The position numbers and the translations under genes are program-made. The notes under the pieces were generated by a model. It searched no databases. It was not told where the DNA came from and was given only the letters and a program-made list of their open reading frames with translations. 64,000 nucleotides of DNA from Rhodonellum psychrophilum GCM71 = DSM 17998 (GTDB lineage: Bacteria > Bacteroidota > Bacteroidia > Cytophagales > Cyclobacteriaceae): positions 372,001 to 436,000 of the forward strand of contig NZ_KB906673.1 in assembly GCF_000381545.1 (NCBI RefSeq). The letters run 5' to 3'. Positions 1 to 7,495 of the stretch are shown here, piece by piece. Within the stretch, counting starts at the first letter, position 1, and each line of letters starts with the position of its first letter.

Positions 1-10
1 GCAAAGTCGT

Positions 11-225
11 TTAACCCGCTTTATGCATTATCAAATCAATCCCGAAATTCCTTAGTAATCACTGAGTCGTTAACTGTTTTTTGACCTTACCCTAATCTCC
101 AAATAGTCTGGTTTTTTTGCAGTTTCAAGCCCTATTCCCAAACGAAATGCGTAACTCTATCTAGCTTACCTCAAGTTAGCTGCTTTACGTTACTTTTCCG
201 CTGTCTTAGAATTCGGGTTTAATTG
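11..225 (+). repeat. Dispersed MITE-like intergenic repeat, copy A
   Basis: Begins with TTAACCCGCTTTATGCATTA and ends with ATTCGGGTTTAATTG, which is roughly its reverse complement. The inner core has CTCCAAATAGTCTGG, a T-run, then GCAGTTTCAAGCCCTATT, which recurs in five other intergenic places in this window. Like copy F it carries an additional segment of about 60 bases containing CAAGTTAGCTGCTTTAC and GTCTTAGAATTCGGGTT. It has no open reading frame and fills most of the 274 bases between the window edge and the stop of the sugar transferase. Confidence 0.75.
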
Positions 226-274
226 TCAGCAAACGAATAGAGAGATCATCCACATAAGATTCTATTGGATGTTT

Positions 275-1645
275 TCAATACGCGCTTTCCCGATTCCGGA
301 TCAACTCAATCACTGTTTTTAGGCAAATCTTCAAATCTAGCCATATTGACCAGTTTTGGATGTAAAAATAATCCAGTTTAACTCGGGAACGGATTTGATA
401 AGGGTTTTCGATTTCTCCCCTAAAACCCTTTACCTGCGCCAGTCCGGTGATGCCTGGTCTGATCTTATGTCGGGAATTGTATTTTTCTATCTGGGTTTTG
501 AAAACCCTATTCATTGGAACCGTATGTGGCCGAGGGCCGATAACGGACATGTCTCCAATCAGCACATTCAAAAATTGGGGCATTTCATCCAGGGAAGTGT
601 TTCTGAGAAAGGCACCGATTTTGGTGACGCGCGGGTCGTTTTTTACTGCCTGCTGGCTATCCCCATAATCATTGGGCGTCATGGATCTAAATTTGAGGCA
701 TTTGAAGACGACACTGTTCTCCCCATTCCTTTCCTGAATGAAAAAAACCGATCCCTTGGATTCCAATTTGATCAATATCCCCACGATGGGAATCAACCAA
801 CTGAGGATAAAAACGGTGACCAAAAGTGAAAATACGATGTCGAAACTCCGTTTCAAAAACCTGTTGAAGACATTGTCCAATGGAATTTCATTCACATTGA
901 TCACAAAGAAATCGCCGTACCGACTAAAGGAGAGTTTCTTTTCGAGTTGAAGACTTCCATGCGGGATCACTTTCACTTTAATATAGTGTTCTTCCGCAAA
1001 ATCAATGATATTTTTCACGGTGTTGACATCCAGCCTTTCATTGATATAAATCAAGTCCAGCTTGATTTTCAAAGCCTCTTCGTAGAAAATCTTGATGTCG
1101 CCACGGGTTTGGTTGCAGGAGGCAACATCATCATAATACCCCATAAAGTTGATGCCAAAATCCCTTCTGATGCCGAGGATTTTGGCCAGTTCGCTGCTGC
1201 TGCTGCCTTTTCCCAAAATTACGGCATTTCTGTAATTGTATCCTTTTTTCCTGTATTGCTTGAGCACCATATGTGCACCAACCCTATAAAGCCCCAAGAA
1301 AAGGAATAAGGAAGCAGCTTGGGAAATCAAAAACACAATCCGGGAAGGATCTGATCTAAAGGGCAACCAAAAAATGGAGACAATCGCCAAAAACCAAAGG
1401 AGCGAACCAAAAAGGCGTTTCAATGTGGATTCAAATTCCGTGGTCCTACCGATCTTGTAATCCTTCCTCAAAAGGGAAATAACCAACCATACCATGATGT
1501 AAGTGGCATAAAGGGGACCGCTGAGGATCGGGAAATCACCAAAATAAAACAATGTGGCCATTGAAACCAGCAAGGCCACATGAAGTGCCAAAATATCACC
1601 GATTACAAAAAGCCAAGGAAAGAAGGTGTAAAAACGTTTTTTCAT
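275..1645 (-). CDS. Polyisoprenyl-phosphate sugar-1-phosphate transferase (exopolysaccharide initiation)
   Basis: 456-residue membrane enzyme that should move a sugar-1-phosphate from a nucleotide sugar to undecaprenyl phosphate, the first step of exopolysaccharide or O-antigen repeat assembly. Four hydrophobic segments lie in the first ~125 residues, then a Rossmann-like CoA-binding-type region (~135-250), then a further membrane helix (~270-292) that opens the bacterial sugar transferase domain. Visible family motifs are KRSFDI, KCLKFRSM, TSLDEMPQ with the catalytic Asp353-Glu354, DMSVIGPRPH and RPGITGLAQVKGFRGE. Length and architecture match the WbaP/WcaJ-like (TIGR03023/03025) family. No other polysaccharide gene is adjacent in the window, so the sugar transferred is unknown. 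It is divergent from the methyltransferase at 1847, with 201 bases between. Confidence 0.92.
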   Translation of the reverse strand: MKKRFYTFFPWLFVIGDILALHVALLVSMATLFYFGDFPILSGPLYATYIMVWLVISLLRKDYKIGRTTEFESTLKRLFGSLLWFLAIVSIFWLPFRSDPSRIVFLISQAASLFLFLGLYRVGAHMVLKQYRKKGYNYRNAVILGKGSSSSELAKILGIRRDFGINFMGYYDDVASCNQTRGDIKIFYEEALKIKLDLIYINERLDVNTVKNIIDFAEEHYIKVKVIPHGSLQLEKKLSFSRYGDFFVINVNEIPLDNVFNRFLKRSFDIVFSLLVTVFILSWLIPIVGILIKLESKGSVFFIQERNGENSVVFKCLKFRSMTPNDYGDSQQAVKNDPRVTKIGAFLRNTSLDEMPQFLNVLIGDMSVIGPRPHTVPMNRVFKTQIEKYNSRHKIRPGITGLAQVKGFRGEIENPYQIRSRVKLDYFYIQNWSIWLDLKICLKTVIELIRNRESAY

Positions 1646-1811
1646 AAAATCATTTGAATCCTAAACCGAATGGAGCAAGCCACCATTATTAGGCCAATTT
1701 TTGGCTGGTATGATTTGAAGATTAAATTAAAATTTTCCCAACTTCAAGCAAAATTAAAAAAGATTTGCGCATCAAAATTGTTTTTTGATCAATAAATTTA
1801 AATGACTTGCC

Positions 1812-1819
1812 TAACTTTG
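1812..1819 (+). promoter_or_regulatory. Bacteroidota -7 promoter box
   Basis: TAACTTTG fits the Bacteroidota housekeeping -7 consensus TAnnTTTG and lies 27 bases before the methyltransferase ATG. A TTTG at 1784-1787 could be the -33 element, but its spacing of 24 bases is longer than usual. Confidence 0.5.
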
Positions 1820-1846
1820 CTGATTATTTAGGCAAGATTCCAATTC

Positions 1847-2515
1847 ATGAATTACATAAAATCCCTTCTGGCACCATCAGACCATCCCGAATCCCTTGGC
1901 AACAAATTCAGATCGAGACGGTTTTTTGTGTTTGAAAATCTCATCCTTAAAAATTTTCCCCAAGGAAGTCCGATTCGGGTTCTGGATGTAGGCGGCACGG
2001 CCTATTTTTGGAAAGACATGGGATTTTTGCAAAAATACAATATCCACATCACCTTGCTCAATCTGCACAAGGAAGAAGTAAATGTCCATCGCATCTCCAG
2101 CATGGCAGGAGACGCCACAGATTTATCGGGTTTTGAAGACGGGAGTTTTGATCTTGTATTTTCCAATTCCGTGATCGAACATCTTTATACTTGGGAAAAC
2201 CAAAAGAAGATGGCCAAAGAAGTTATGCGTGTGGGAAAGAAGTTTTTTATCCAAACACCCAACAAACACTTTTTTATCGAGGCGCACTATGCGCTTCCCT
2301 TTATCCAATACATCCCCAAGAGGTCGGCTTTCCACCTTTTGACGCAGACCAAAATCAGCCGAATGCAAAAATGGGAACCCAAAGATGCCCAACAGTATTT
2401 GGACGAAATCAGACTGATCTCCCAAAAGGACATGCGGAAACTCTTTCCAGGGGCAAAGCTTTACAAAGAAAAATTTCTGGGCATGACCAAGTCATTTTCC
2501 GCCCACAATCTTTAA
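1847..2515 (+). CDS. Class I SAM-dependent methyltransferase
   Basis: 222 residues. Motif I is RVLDVGGTAYFW (residues ~44-54, the SAM-binding glycine loop). An acidic GDATDLSGFEDGSFDLVFSN stretch and SVIEHL (109-113) follow, the usual motif II/III layout of type-11 methyltransferases such as UbiE. No signal peptide, so cytoplasmic. The substrate cannot be read from the sequence. Its divergent neighbour is a polysaccharide-initiating sugar transferase, so a role in glycan or lipid modification is possible but is only inference. A strong hairpin follows the stop codon directly. Confidence 0.8.
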   Translation: MNYIKSLLAPSDHPESLGNKFRSRRFFVFENLILKNFPQGSPIRVLDVGGTAYFWKDMGFLQKYNIHITLLNLHKEEVNVHRISSMAGDATDLSGFEDGSFDLVFSNSVIEHLYTWENQKKMAKEVMRVGKKFFIQTPNKHFFIEAHYALPFIQYIPKRSAFHLLTQTKISRMQKWEPKDAQQYLDEIRLISQKDMRKLFPGAKLYKEKFLGMTKSFSAHNL

Positions 2516-2556
2516 AACTCCTTTCCCATATCTTTAAGACATGGGAAAGGAGTTTT
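2514..2556. terminator. Bidirectional intrinsic terminator
   Basis: AAAACTCCTTTCCCAT (2514-2529) pairs with ATGGGAAAGGAGTTTT (2541-2556) across an 11-base loop. The stem is flanked by A- and T-runs and lies between the convergent methyltransferase and amidase genes, so it can serve both strands. Confidence 0.9.
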
Positions 2557-2560
2557 GTTG

Positions 2561-4249
2561 CTACTTGTCAAATAATGGAGGCCTTTTTTTCTGCCAATCT
2601 GTTTTTTCCTGGTAGGCTCGTCCCAGCATGATCAACTTTTCTTCCTCAAATAAATTGGCAAGGAAGGTGATGGAAGTGGGACTTCCGTTTTCCGTAAATC
2701 CATTCGGCATGCAAAGTGCCGGATGACCAGTCAAATTGGTGATCTGGAGTTGGTTCCCGCCAAAGGAAGGACTGATGATCACGTCATACTCTTGGAACAG
2801 TGCATGCATTTCTTCAATCAAAACCGAACGGTTTCTGCTTGCCTGAATATATTCCACCGCCGGAATAAACCTTGCCGCACGAAACTGGTTTGGCCAGGCA
2901 CCGCGATGCTGGGCCACGAGCAGATCGTCCATATTTGACCGCGTCAAATCATCGAATGCTGCGGCGCCTTCGGCAAACAACATGATCAGCATGCTGCTGA
3001 CATCCACTGAGGTTTCAAGTTTTACGGGGTGCAAGGTCAGTCCCAAGCTTTTTAAATCTTCCAGAACCTGTTGATCGATGGCCTTGCTGCTTCTGTCGGT
3101 ATTGAAAAATTCTTCAAAATAGCCTATTTTGAGGGATTTTATGGACTTGTCCACACTGTAATTCAAAGCTGCCGGAATGGTGCTTTGGTCTTTTTTATCC
3201 AAACCATTGATGACCGAAAGCACAATGCCATTGTCCAAAGCGCTGCGGGAAATCGGACCAATTTTGTCCATGCTCCAGCTCAGGGCCATTGCGCCAAATT
3301 TGCTCACCCGCCCAAAAGTCGGTCGTAATCCCGTGACGCCATTTCTGGTGGAAGGCGATACAATGCTTCCCAAAGTCTCTGTTCCAATCGCGAAAGGCAC
3401 CAAAGCCGCACTCACTGCAGAGGCAGATCCCGCTGAGGAGCCACTGGATCCTTGCTGGAGATTCCATGGGTTTTTGGTAACCCCACCATACCAAACATCT
3501 CCCATTGCCAAAGCTCCGAGTGTGAATTTACCGACGAGTACAGCACCGGCATCATTGAGTTTTTCGACGACAGTGGCAGTTTCATCAATTTCCTGGTCTT
3601 TAAAAGGCATGGCTCCCCAAGTTGTTTTGGTCCCTTTGACGGCCAAAAGGTCCTTGATGCCATAAGGAATTCCATGAAGCGGTCCTCTGATTTTCCCGTT
3701 TTTAAGTTCTTGGTCCATCGCCCTGGCTTTTTCCAAAGCTTCCACTTCCATCAGGGTAATCAGACATTCCAATGTGTCACTGTACTTCTTGATTCGGTCC
3801 AAATAAATACCGGTAAGTCTTTCTGAAGTCAGCTTCCGCGTCCGAATCAATGTGGATAAGTCTGCTACGGACATAAAAGCGATGTCATGCGCATTGGCGG
3901 GCAATTCAACCGTTGCGGGCAATCCCCAGTTTTGATCCTTTTGTTCTTGATCCGGAAAATACCCATGAGGAAGGGGATTGAATACCAGGGAAGGGGAAAC
4001 CGAATTTTCGAGTTTGTTTTTCCGCATATTCTCATAACCCGTCCGGAAATTGTTCAGGTTTTGGAGCATGCTGTCCTTTTCGGCTGGAGTAAATTCCAAT
4101 CCAATTAGCATCTCCGCACCCTGGATGGATGCTGGTGTGATCTCGCCCAGCCTTTGGCCGGCAATAAATCCAACAGAAATAAGCAGTGGGACTAGAATAA
4201 TAATCCAAAGGCTTCGGGTAACTTTAAAATCCTTCATGTAGTTTTGCAA
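2561..4249 (-). CDS. Amidase signature family hydrolase, membrane-anchored or exported
   Basis: 562 residues. A hydrophobic N-terminal segment (~13-31, WIIILVPLLISVGFIAG) suggests export or membrane anchoring, which is unusual for the cytoplasmic GatA-like members. The amidase signature fold starts near residue 125. The Lys-cisSer-Ser triad is visible: Lys199 in GIPYGIKDLL, Ser272 in GSSGSSAGSA and Ser295 in TETLGSIVSPS, followed by GVTGLRPTFGRVS. The glycine-rich loop reads GSSGSSAG rather than the commoner GGSSGGSAA, but the triad is complete. It should hydrolyse a carboxamide. It is not GatA, because the N-terminal extension and the lack of gatB/gatC neighbours argue against that. It is divergent from the gene at 4310, with 60 bases between. 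Confidence 0.85.
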   Translation of the reverse strand: MQNYMKDFKVTRSLWIIILVPLLISVGFIAGQRLGEITPASIQGAEMLIGLEFTPAEKDSMLQNLNNFRTGYENMRKNKLENSVSPSLVFNPLPHGYFPDQEQKDQNWGLPATVELPANAHDIAFMSVADLSTLIRTRKLTSERLTGIYLDRIKKYSDTLECLITLMEVEALEKARAMDQELKNGKIRGPLHGIPYGIKDLLAVKGTKTTWGAMPFKDQEIDETATVVEKLNDAGAVLVGKFTLGALAMGDVWYGGVTKNPWNLQQGSSGSSAGSASAVSAALVPFAIGTETLGSIVSPSTRNGVTGLRPTFGRVSKFGAMALSWSMDKIGPISRSALDNGIVLSVINGLDKKDQSTIPAALNYSVDKSIKSLKIGYFEEFFNTDRSSKAIDQQVLEDLKSLGLTLHPVKLETSVDVSSMLIMLFAEGAAAFDDLTRSNMDDLLVAQHRGAWPNQFRAARFIPAVEYIQASRNRSVLIEEMHALFQEYDVIISPSFGGNQLQITNLTGHPALCMPNGFTENGSPTSITFLANLFEEEKLIMLGRAYQEKTDWQKKRPPLFDK

Positions 4250-4309
4250 TCAAATGTGAACCTTCGGTGAAACAGGAGGTTAATTCCAGAAATATAAAGA
4301 ATTATTTGA

Positions 4310-4753
4310 ATGCAGAAAAACCAAACTATTCCAAGTTTCCCGATGCCGATGCGAGGGATACTTTTGCTTACAGGAATGTATACCGTGGCCTGGTCAGCAT
4401 TTTTTAAATATTTGGGAGAGCACCTCTTGCGTTGGCTATCCATGACGCCGGAAAACATTCCGGGATTGGAGAGCAACTGGTTTGGTGGTTTTGGCTTGTT
4501 GATCGGTTTTTTGATCTTTATGAGTGCATTTTACCCGAGTAGTTGGCGGTATCTGATATTGGTGGGCATTGTCGGGAAAATCATCTCTTTTTCATGGTTC
4601 TTTTTGGAATTCATTCCCATTTTGGGTTGGAACAAAAGAACCATTTTCCACTTGGCCTTCAATGAGCTTCTTTGGCTAATTCCATTGAGCATAATTTACT
4701 TGCGCGCAATTAAAGTACATGCGTATTTGAAAACTCTGCCCGAGGAAAAATAA
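4310..4753 (+). CDS. Hypothetical four-helix integral membrane protein
   Basis: 147 residues; I recognise no family. Four hydrophobic stretches are visible (about 15-32, 58-74, 80-100 and 113-131), with a basic and acidic C-terminal tail ending LPEEK. The ATG follows an AT-rich leader shared with the divergent amidase gene. A good hairpin terminator lies 60 bases after the stop, which supports a monocistronic unit. Function unknown. Confidence 0.7.
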   Translation: MQKNQTIPSFPMPMRGILLLTGMYTVAWSAFFKYLGEHLLRWLSMTPENIPGLESNWFGGFGLLIGFLIFMSAFYPSSWRYLILVGIVGKIISFSWFFLEFIPILGWNKRTIFHLAFNELLWLIPLSIIYLRAIKVHAYLKTLPEEK

Positions 4754-4810
4754 ATACACAAAGGGAAAGAATTGGTGTTTTGATAGGCTTATCCAGGATA
4801 TCAGAGCCAT

Positions 4811-4868
4811 TAAAAAAAGGGAACCAAACATTTCTTTTTGGAGAAAAATCTGGTTCCCTATGCTTTTT
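4811..4868. terminator. Bidirectional intrinsic terminator
   Basis: AGGGAACCA (4818-4826) pairs with TGGTTCCCT (4851-4859). An A-run precedes it and CTTTTT follows. It lies between convergent genes ending at 4753 (+) and 4924 (-). Confidence 0.85.
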
Positions 4869-4923
4869 GTTCACATGGAACAACTCACAATTCCTGTTTA
4901 TTTGGAATTGACCTCTTCACGCA

Positions 4924-5238
4924 TTACAATAGAATAACAAGTAACAAGACTATGACGATAACGGCTCCAAGTGAAAGGTAAAGTCCGCCACCACGCCTTG
5001 CTTCTTTGTTCAGTTCTTTGAGCTCCGTTTTAATGGCTTTTTTTTCCGCCTTATCCATGGTGGAAAAGTCCATTTTTTTGATTTCCATCACCCTGGATTC
5101 AATTTCATCCATTCGTTTCAGGTCTTCTGCTGAGATCACTTTCGGTTCCTTTTCAGAAGGAATGGATGGATTTTCTGCCTGTGCCGAGAAGGCAAATAGC
5201 ATCGCTGCAAGAGAAAAATAAATTTTTGCTTTTTTCAT
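4924..5238 (-). CDS. Small secreted/membrane protein with charged helix and C-terminal membrane segment
   Basis: 104 residues; no recognised family. It has a signal peptide (MKKAKIYFSLAAMLFAFSAQA), then a highly charged helical middle rich in Lys and Glu (~30-80), a short RRGGG turn and a C-terminal hydrophobic helix (LSLGAVIVIVLLLVILL). This is the layout of small periplasmic proteins held by a C-terminal helix in many Bacteroidota. It sits downstream of fumC on the same strand with a 31-base gap, so co-transcription is possible. Confidence 0.7.
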   Translation of the reverse strand: MKKAKIYFSLAAMLFAFSAQAENPSIPSEKEPKVISAEDLKRMDEIESRVMEIKKMDFSTMDKAEKKAIKTELKELNKEARRGGGLYLSLGAVIVIVLLLVILL

Positions 5239-5269
5239 AAAATTAAATTTAAGTTAGAAAACTATTTTA

Positions 5270-6670
5270 TTATTTTAAGCTCCCAATCATGTCTTCGGGT
5301 TTAACCCATTCGTCAAACTGTTCACTGGTCAACAGTCCTAAATCCAAGGCGGCTTCCCTTAGGCTGGTTCCTTCCTTATGCGCTTTTTTGGCAATGGCGG
5401 CTGCATTTTCATAACCGATATGGGGGTTCAAAGCCGTGACCAACATCAGGGAATTTTCGAGGTGACGTTTGATAAATGGCCTGTTTGGTTCGATTCCCAC
5501 CGCACAATTGTCCGTGAAAGAAACCGCAGCATCCCCGATCAAACGTGCCGATTGTAGGAAGTTGGCGATCATCATAGGCTTGAAAACATTCAACTCAAAA
5601 TGTCCATTGGATCCTCCGATCGAAATCGCAACGTCATTGCCCATCACTTGGGCCGCGACCATCGTAATGGCCTCCACTTGGGTAGGGTTCACTTTTCCGG
5701 GCATGATCGAAGAACCTGGCTCATTTTCTGGAATCAGGATTTCGCCGATCCCGGATCTTGGTCCTGAAGAGAGCATCCGGATATCATTGGCGATTTTCAT
5801 GAGGCTCACCGCTATTTGCTTCAATGCACCATGCGTCTCGACAATGCCATCATGGGCAGCCAAAGCTTCAAATTTGTTGGGGGCCGTTACCAAAGGTTGC
5901 CCTGATAATTCGGCGATTTTTTTTGCCACCAACTCCGAATATCCCGCTGGAGTATTCAGACCGGTACCTACGGCTGTTCCCCCAAGTGCCAACTCGGACA
6001 AATGGGATAGCGTATTTTTCAAAGCCCTTATCCCATGATCCAATTGGGCCACATAACCCGAAAATTCCTGTCCCAAAGTCAATGGGGTGGCATCCATAAA
6101 GTGGGTACGACCGATTTTGACCACATCCATAAATGCCTCAGATTTTGATTTCAGGGTATCCCTCAGTTTTATGATCCCAGGAAGGGTGGTTTCCATGACC
6201 ATTTTGTAAGCGGCAATGTGCATCGCCGTGGGAAAAGTGTCATTGGAAGATTGGGACTTATTGACATCGTCATTGGGATGGATTTTTTTCTTTTCATCCT
6301 CCAAGGTGCCGCCAAGCAGAACATGGCTCCTGTAAGCGATCACTTCATTGGCGTTCATATTGGACTGGGTGCCAGACCCGGTTTGCCAGATGACGAGAGG
6401 AAATTGGTCGTCATGCTGGCCAGTCTGGATTTCGTCGCAGACCTTGCCGATGATGTCGGCCTTGTCTTGGGCAAGCACGCCCAATTCTGCATTGGCGAGC
6501 GCTGCCGATTTTTTCAGGATCGCAAAAGCATGGATGATTTCGATCGGCATTCGGTTTCTTTCGCCACCTATTTTAAAATTATTGATGGATCTCTGGGTTT
6601 GTGCACCCCAATATTTGTCTGCGGGGACTTCCACAGCGCCCATGGTATCTTTTTCTATTCTATATTTCAT
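5270..6670 (-). CDS. fumC: Fumarate hydratase, class II
   Basis: Interconverts fumarate and L-malate in the TCA cycle; cytoplasmic homotetramer without an iron-sulfur cluster. The start was placed at [11 protein letters not shown] (6670), giving 466 residues, the usual FumC length. The open frame continues 67 codons further upstream, but that part has no family character and crosses AT-rich intergenic DNA. Conserved blocks: GSGTQSNMN (98-106), HPNDDVN (131-137), SSND (141-144), the catalytic Thr-His region GRTH (187-190) and the fumarate lyase signature [11 protein letters not shown] (319-329). The spacing and block order match FumC rather than aspartate ammonia-lyase, though the two are related. 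Confidence 0.96.
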   Translation of the reverse strand: MKYRIEKDTMGAVEVPADKYWGAQTQRSINNFKIGGERNRMPIEIIHAFAILKKSAALANAELGVLAQDKADIIGKVCDEIQTGQHDDQFPLVIWQTGSGTQSNMNANEVIAYRSHVLLGGTLEDEKKKIHPNDDVNKSQSSNDTFPTAMHIAAYKMVMETTLPGIIKLRDTLKSKSEAFMDVVKIGRTHFMDATPLTLGQEFSGYVAQLDHGIRALKNTLSHLSELALGGTAVGTGLNTPAGYSELVAKKIAELSGQPLVTAPNKFEALAAHDGIVETHGALKQIAVSLMKIANDIRMLSSGPRSGIGEILIPENEPGSSIMPGKVNPTQVEAITMVAAQVMGNDVAISIGGSNGHFELNVFKPMMIANFLQSARLIGDAAVSFTDNCAVGIEPNRPFIKRHLENSLMLVTALNPHIGYENAAAIAKKAHKEGTSLREAALDLGLLTSEQFDEWVKPEDMIGSLK

Positions 6671-6746
6671 ATAATTCGGTTTTTTTGGTTTGATTTTGAG
6701 TCTGCAAAATACGACCTCAATGGCATAATCCATAGAAAAGCCACAA

Positions 6747-7232
6747 TTAATCCCTGACTTGGAGATTGAGCAGATTATAAAAAAGGGATTGAGATTTTCG
6801 GATTTTTCGCTTGAAATGTATCCAGGCAAATAGATAGTTCCCCAATCCGATCGCAAGGCATAGAAAACCATAAGCAGGATCGCTTTTGCCCAGAAAGAAG
6901 AAAAGGGACATGGCCAGGATAATGACCGACCAAAAACCCAAAAAGAAGCTCGCCCCAGGGAATAGGCTGTATTTCAGAAAGAGAATACAGCCCGCCGCAG
7001 TGGATTCTATTTTTCCTGCGATCAAGGGTAAAAAACTGTCCGCTTTGTCAATCACCAATGAAATCCTAAAGGAATCCTCTTTCACAACACCATTGAATAG
7101 GTGGCTTTTCTTCTTTGTTTCGTCGAAATCGAGAAAATTTACATTTTGGGTCACTTGATTGAGCCGTGCGATGACCTCCTTTCTGTTGAAGGCGGACACG
7201 ATGGTTTCGCTATGGGCGGGGAAAATATACAT
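6747..7232 (-). CDS. Hypothetical membrane protein
   Basis: 161 residues; family not recognised. The N-terminal ~75 residues are polar and look like a small alpha/beta domain. Then come two or three hydrophobic segments (about 85-100, 102-118 and 124-140) and a basic tail (FKRKIRKSQ). It lies upstream of fumC on the same strand. Repeat copy B begins only 30 bases before its ATG, so that repeat occupies its promoter region. Confidence 0.6.
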   Translation of the reverse strand: MYIFPAHSETIVSAFNRKEVIARLNQVTQNVNFLDFDETKKKSHLFNGVVKEDSFRISLVIDKADSFLPLIAGKIESTAAGCILFLKYSLFPGASFFLGFWSVIILAMSLFFFLGKSDPAYGFLCLAIGLGNYLFAWIHFKRKIRKSQSLFYNLLNLQVRD

Positions 7233-7261
7233 GTATGGTTAACTCAAAAGAATCCCTTCGG

Positions 7262-7437
7262 TTCAACCCGAAATATGCATTAGCTCTCACAATAGGACTG
7301 AAACTGCAAGAAAATCAGGATTTTGGGTGAATAAGTATATTGCCTATATGGTGAAGTCAAAAACAATATACAAATGACCGATTGTTAAGAAACTATATCC
7401 TGAAATTGAATTGGCGATGGATACGCCGGGTTTAATC
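7262..7437 (-). repeat. Dispersed MITE-like intergenic repeat, copy B
   Basis: Read on the minus strand it starts with GATTAAACCCGGCGTATCCAT, has the TTGACTTCACCATATAGG block, the core CTGATTTTCTTGCAGTTTCA and ends AATGCATATTTCGGGTTGAA. The two ends are imperfect inverted repeats. It fills most of the 263 bases between the M16 peptidase gene (downstream end) and the gene starting at 7232. No coding potential. Confidence 0.75.
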
Positions 7438-7495
7438 TTCACATAAAATATCCGATTTGATGACCGGCGAAAGAAAATGGGCCCAGCCAACTCCC

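Noticed and set aside
356-1309. Several plus-strand open frames opposite the sugar transferase
   Set aside because: They are antisense shadows of a gene with clear family motifs and show no recognisable domain.
6671-6871. 67-codon N-terminal extension of fumarase
   Set aside because: No family similarity, crosses AT-rich intergenic sequence, and ATG 6670 gives the standard 466-residue FumC.
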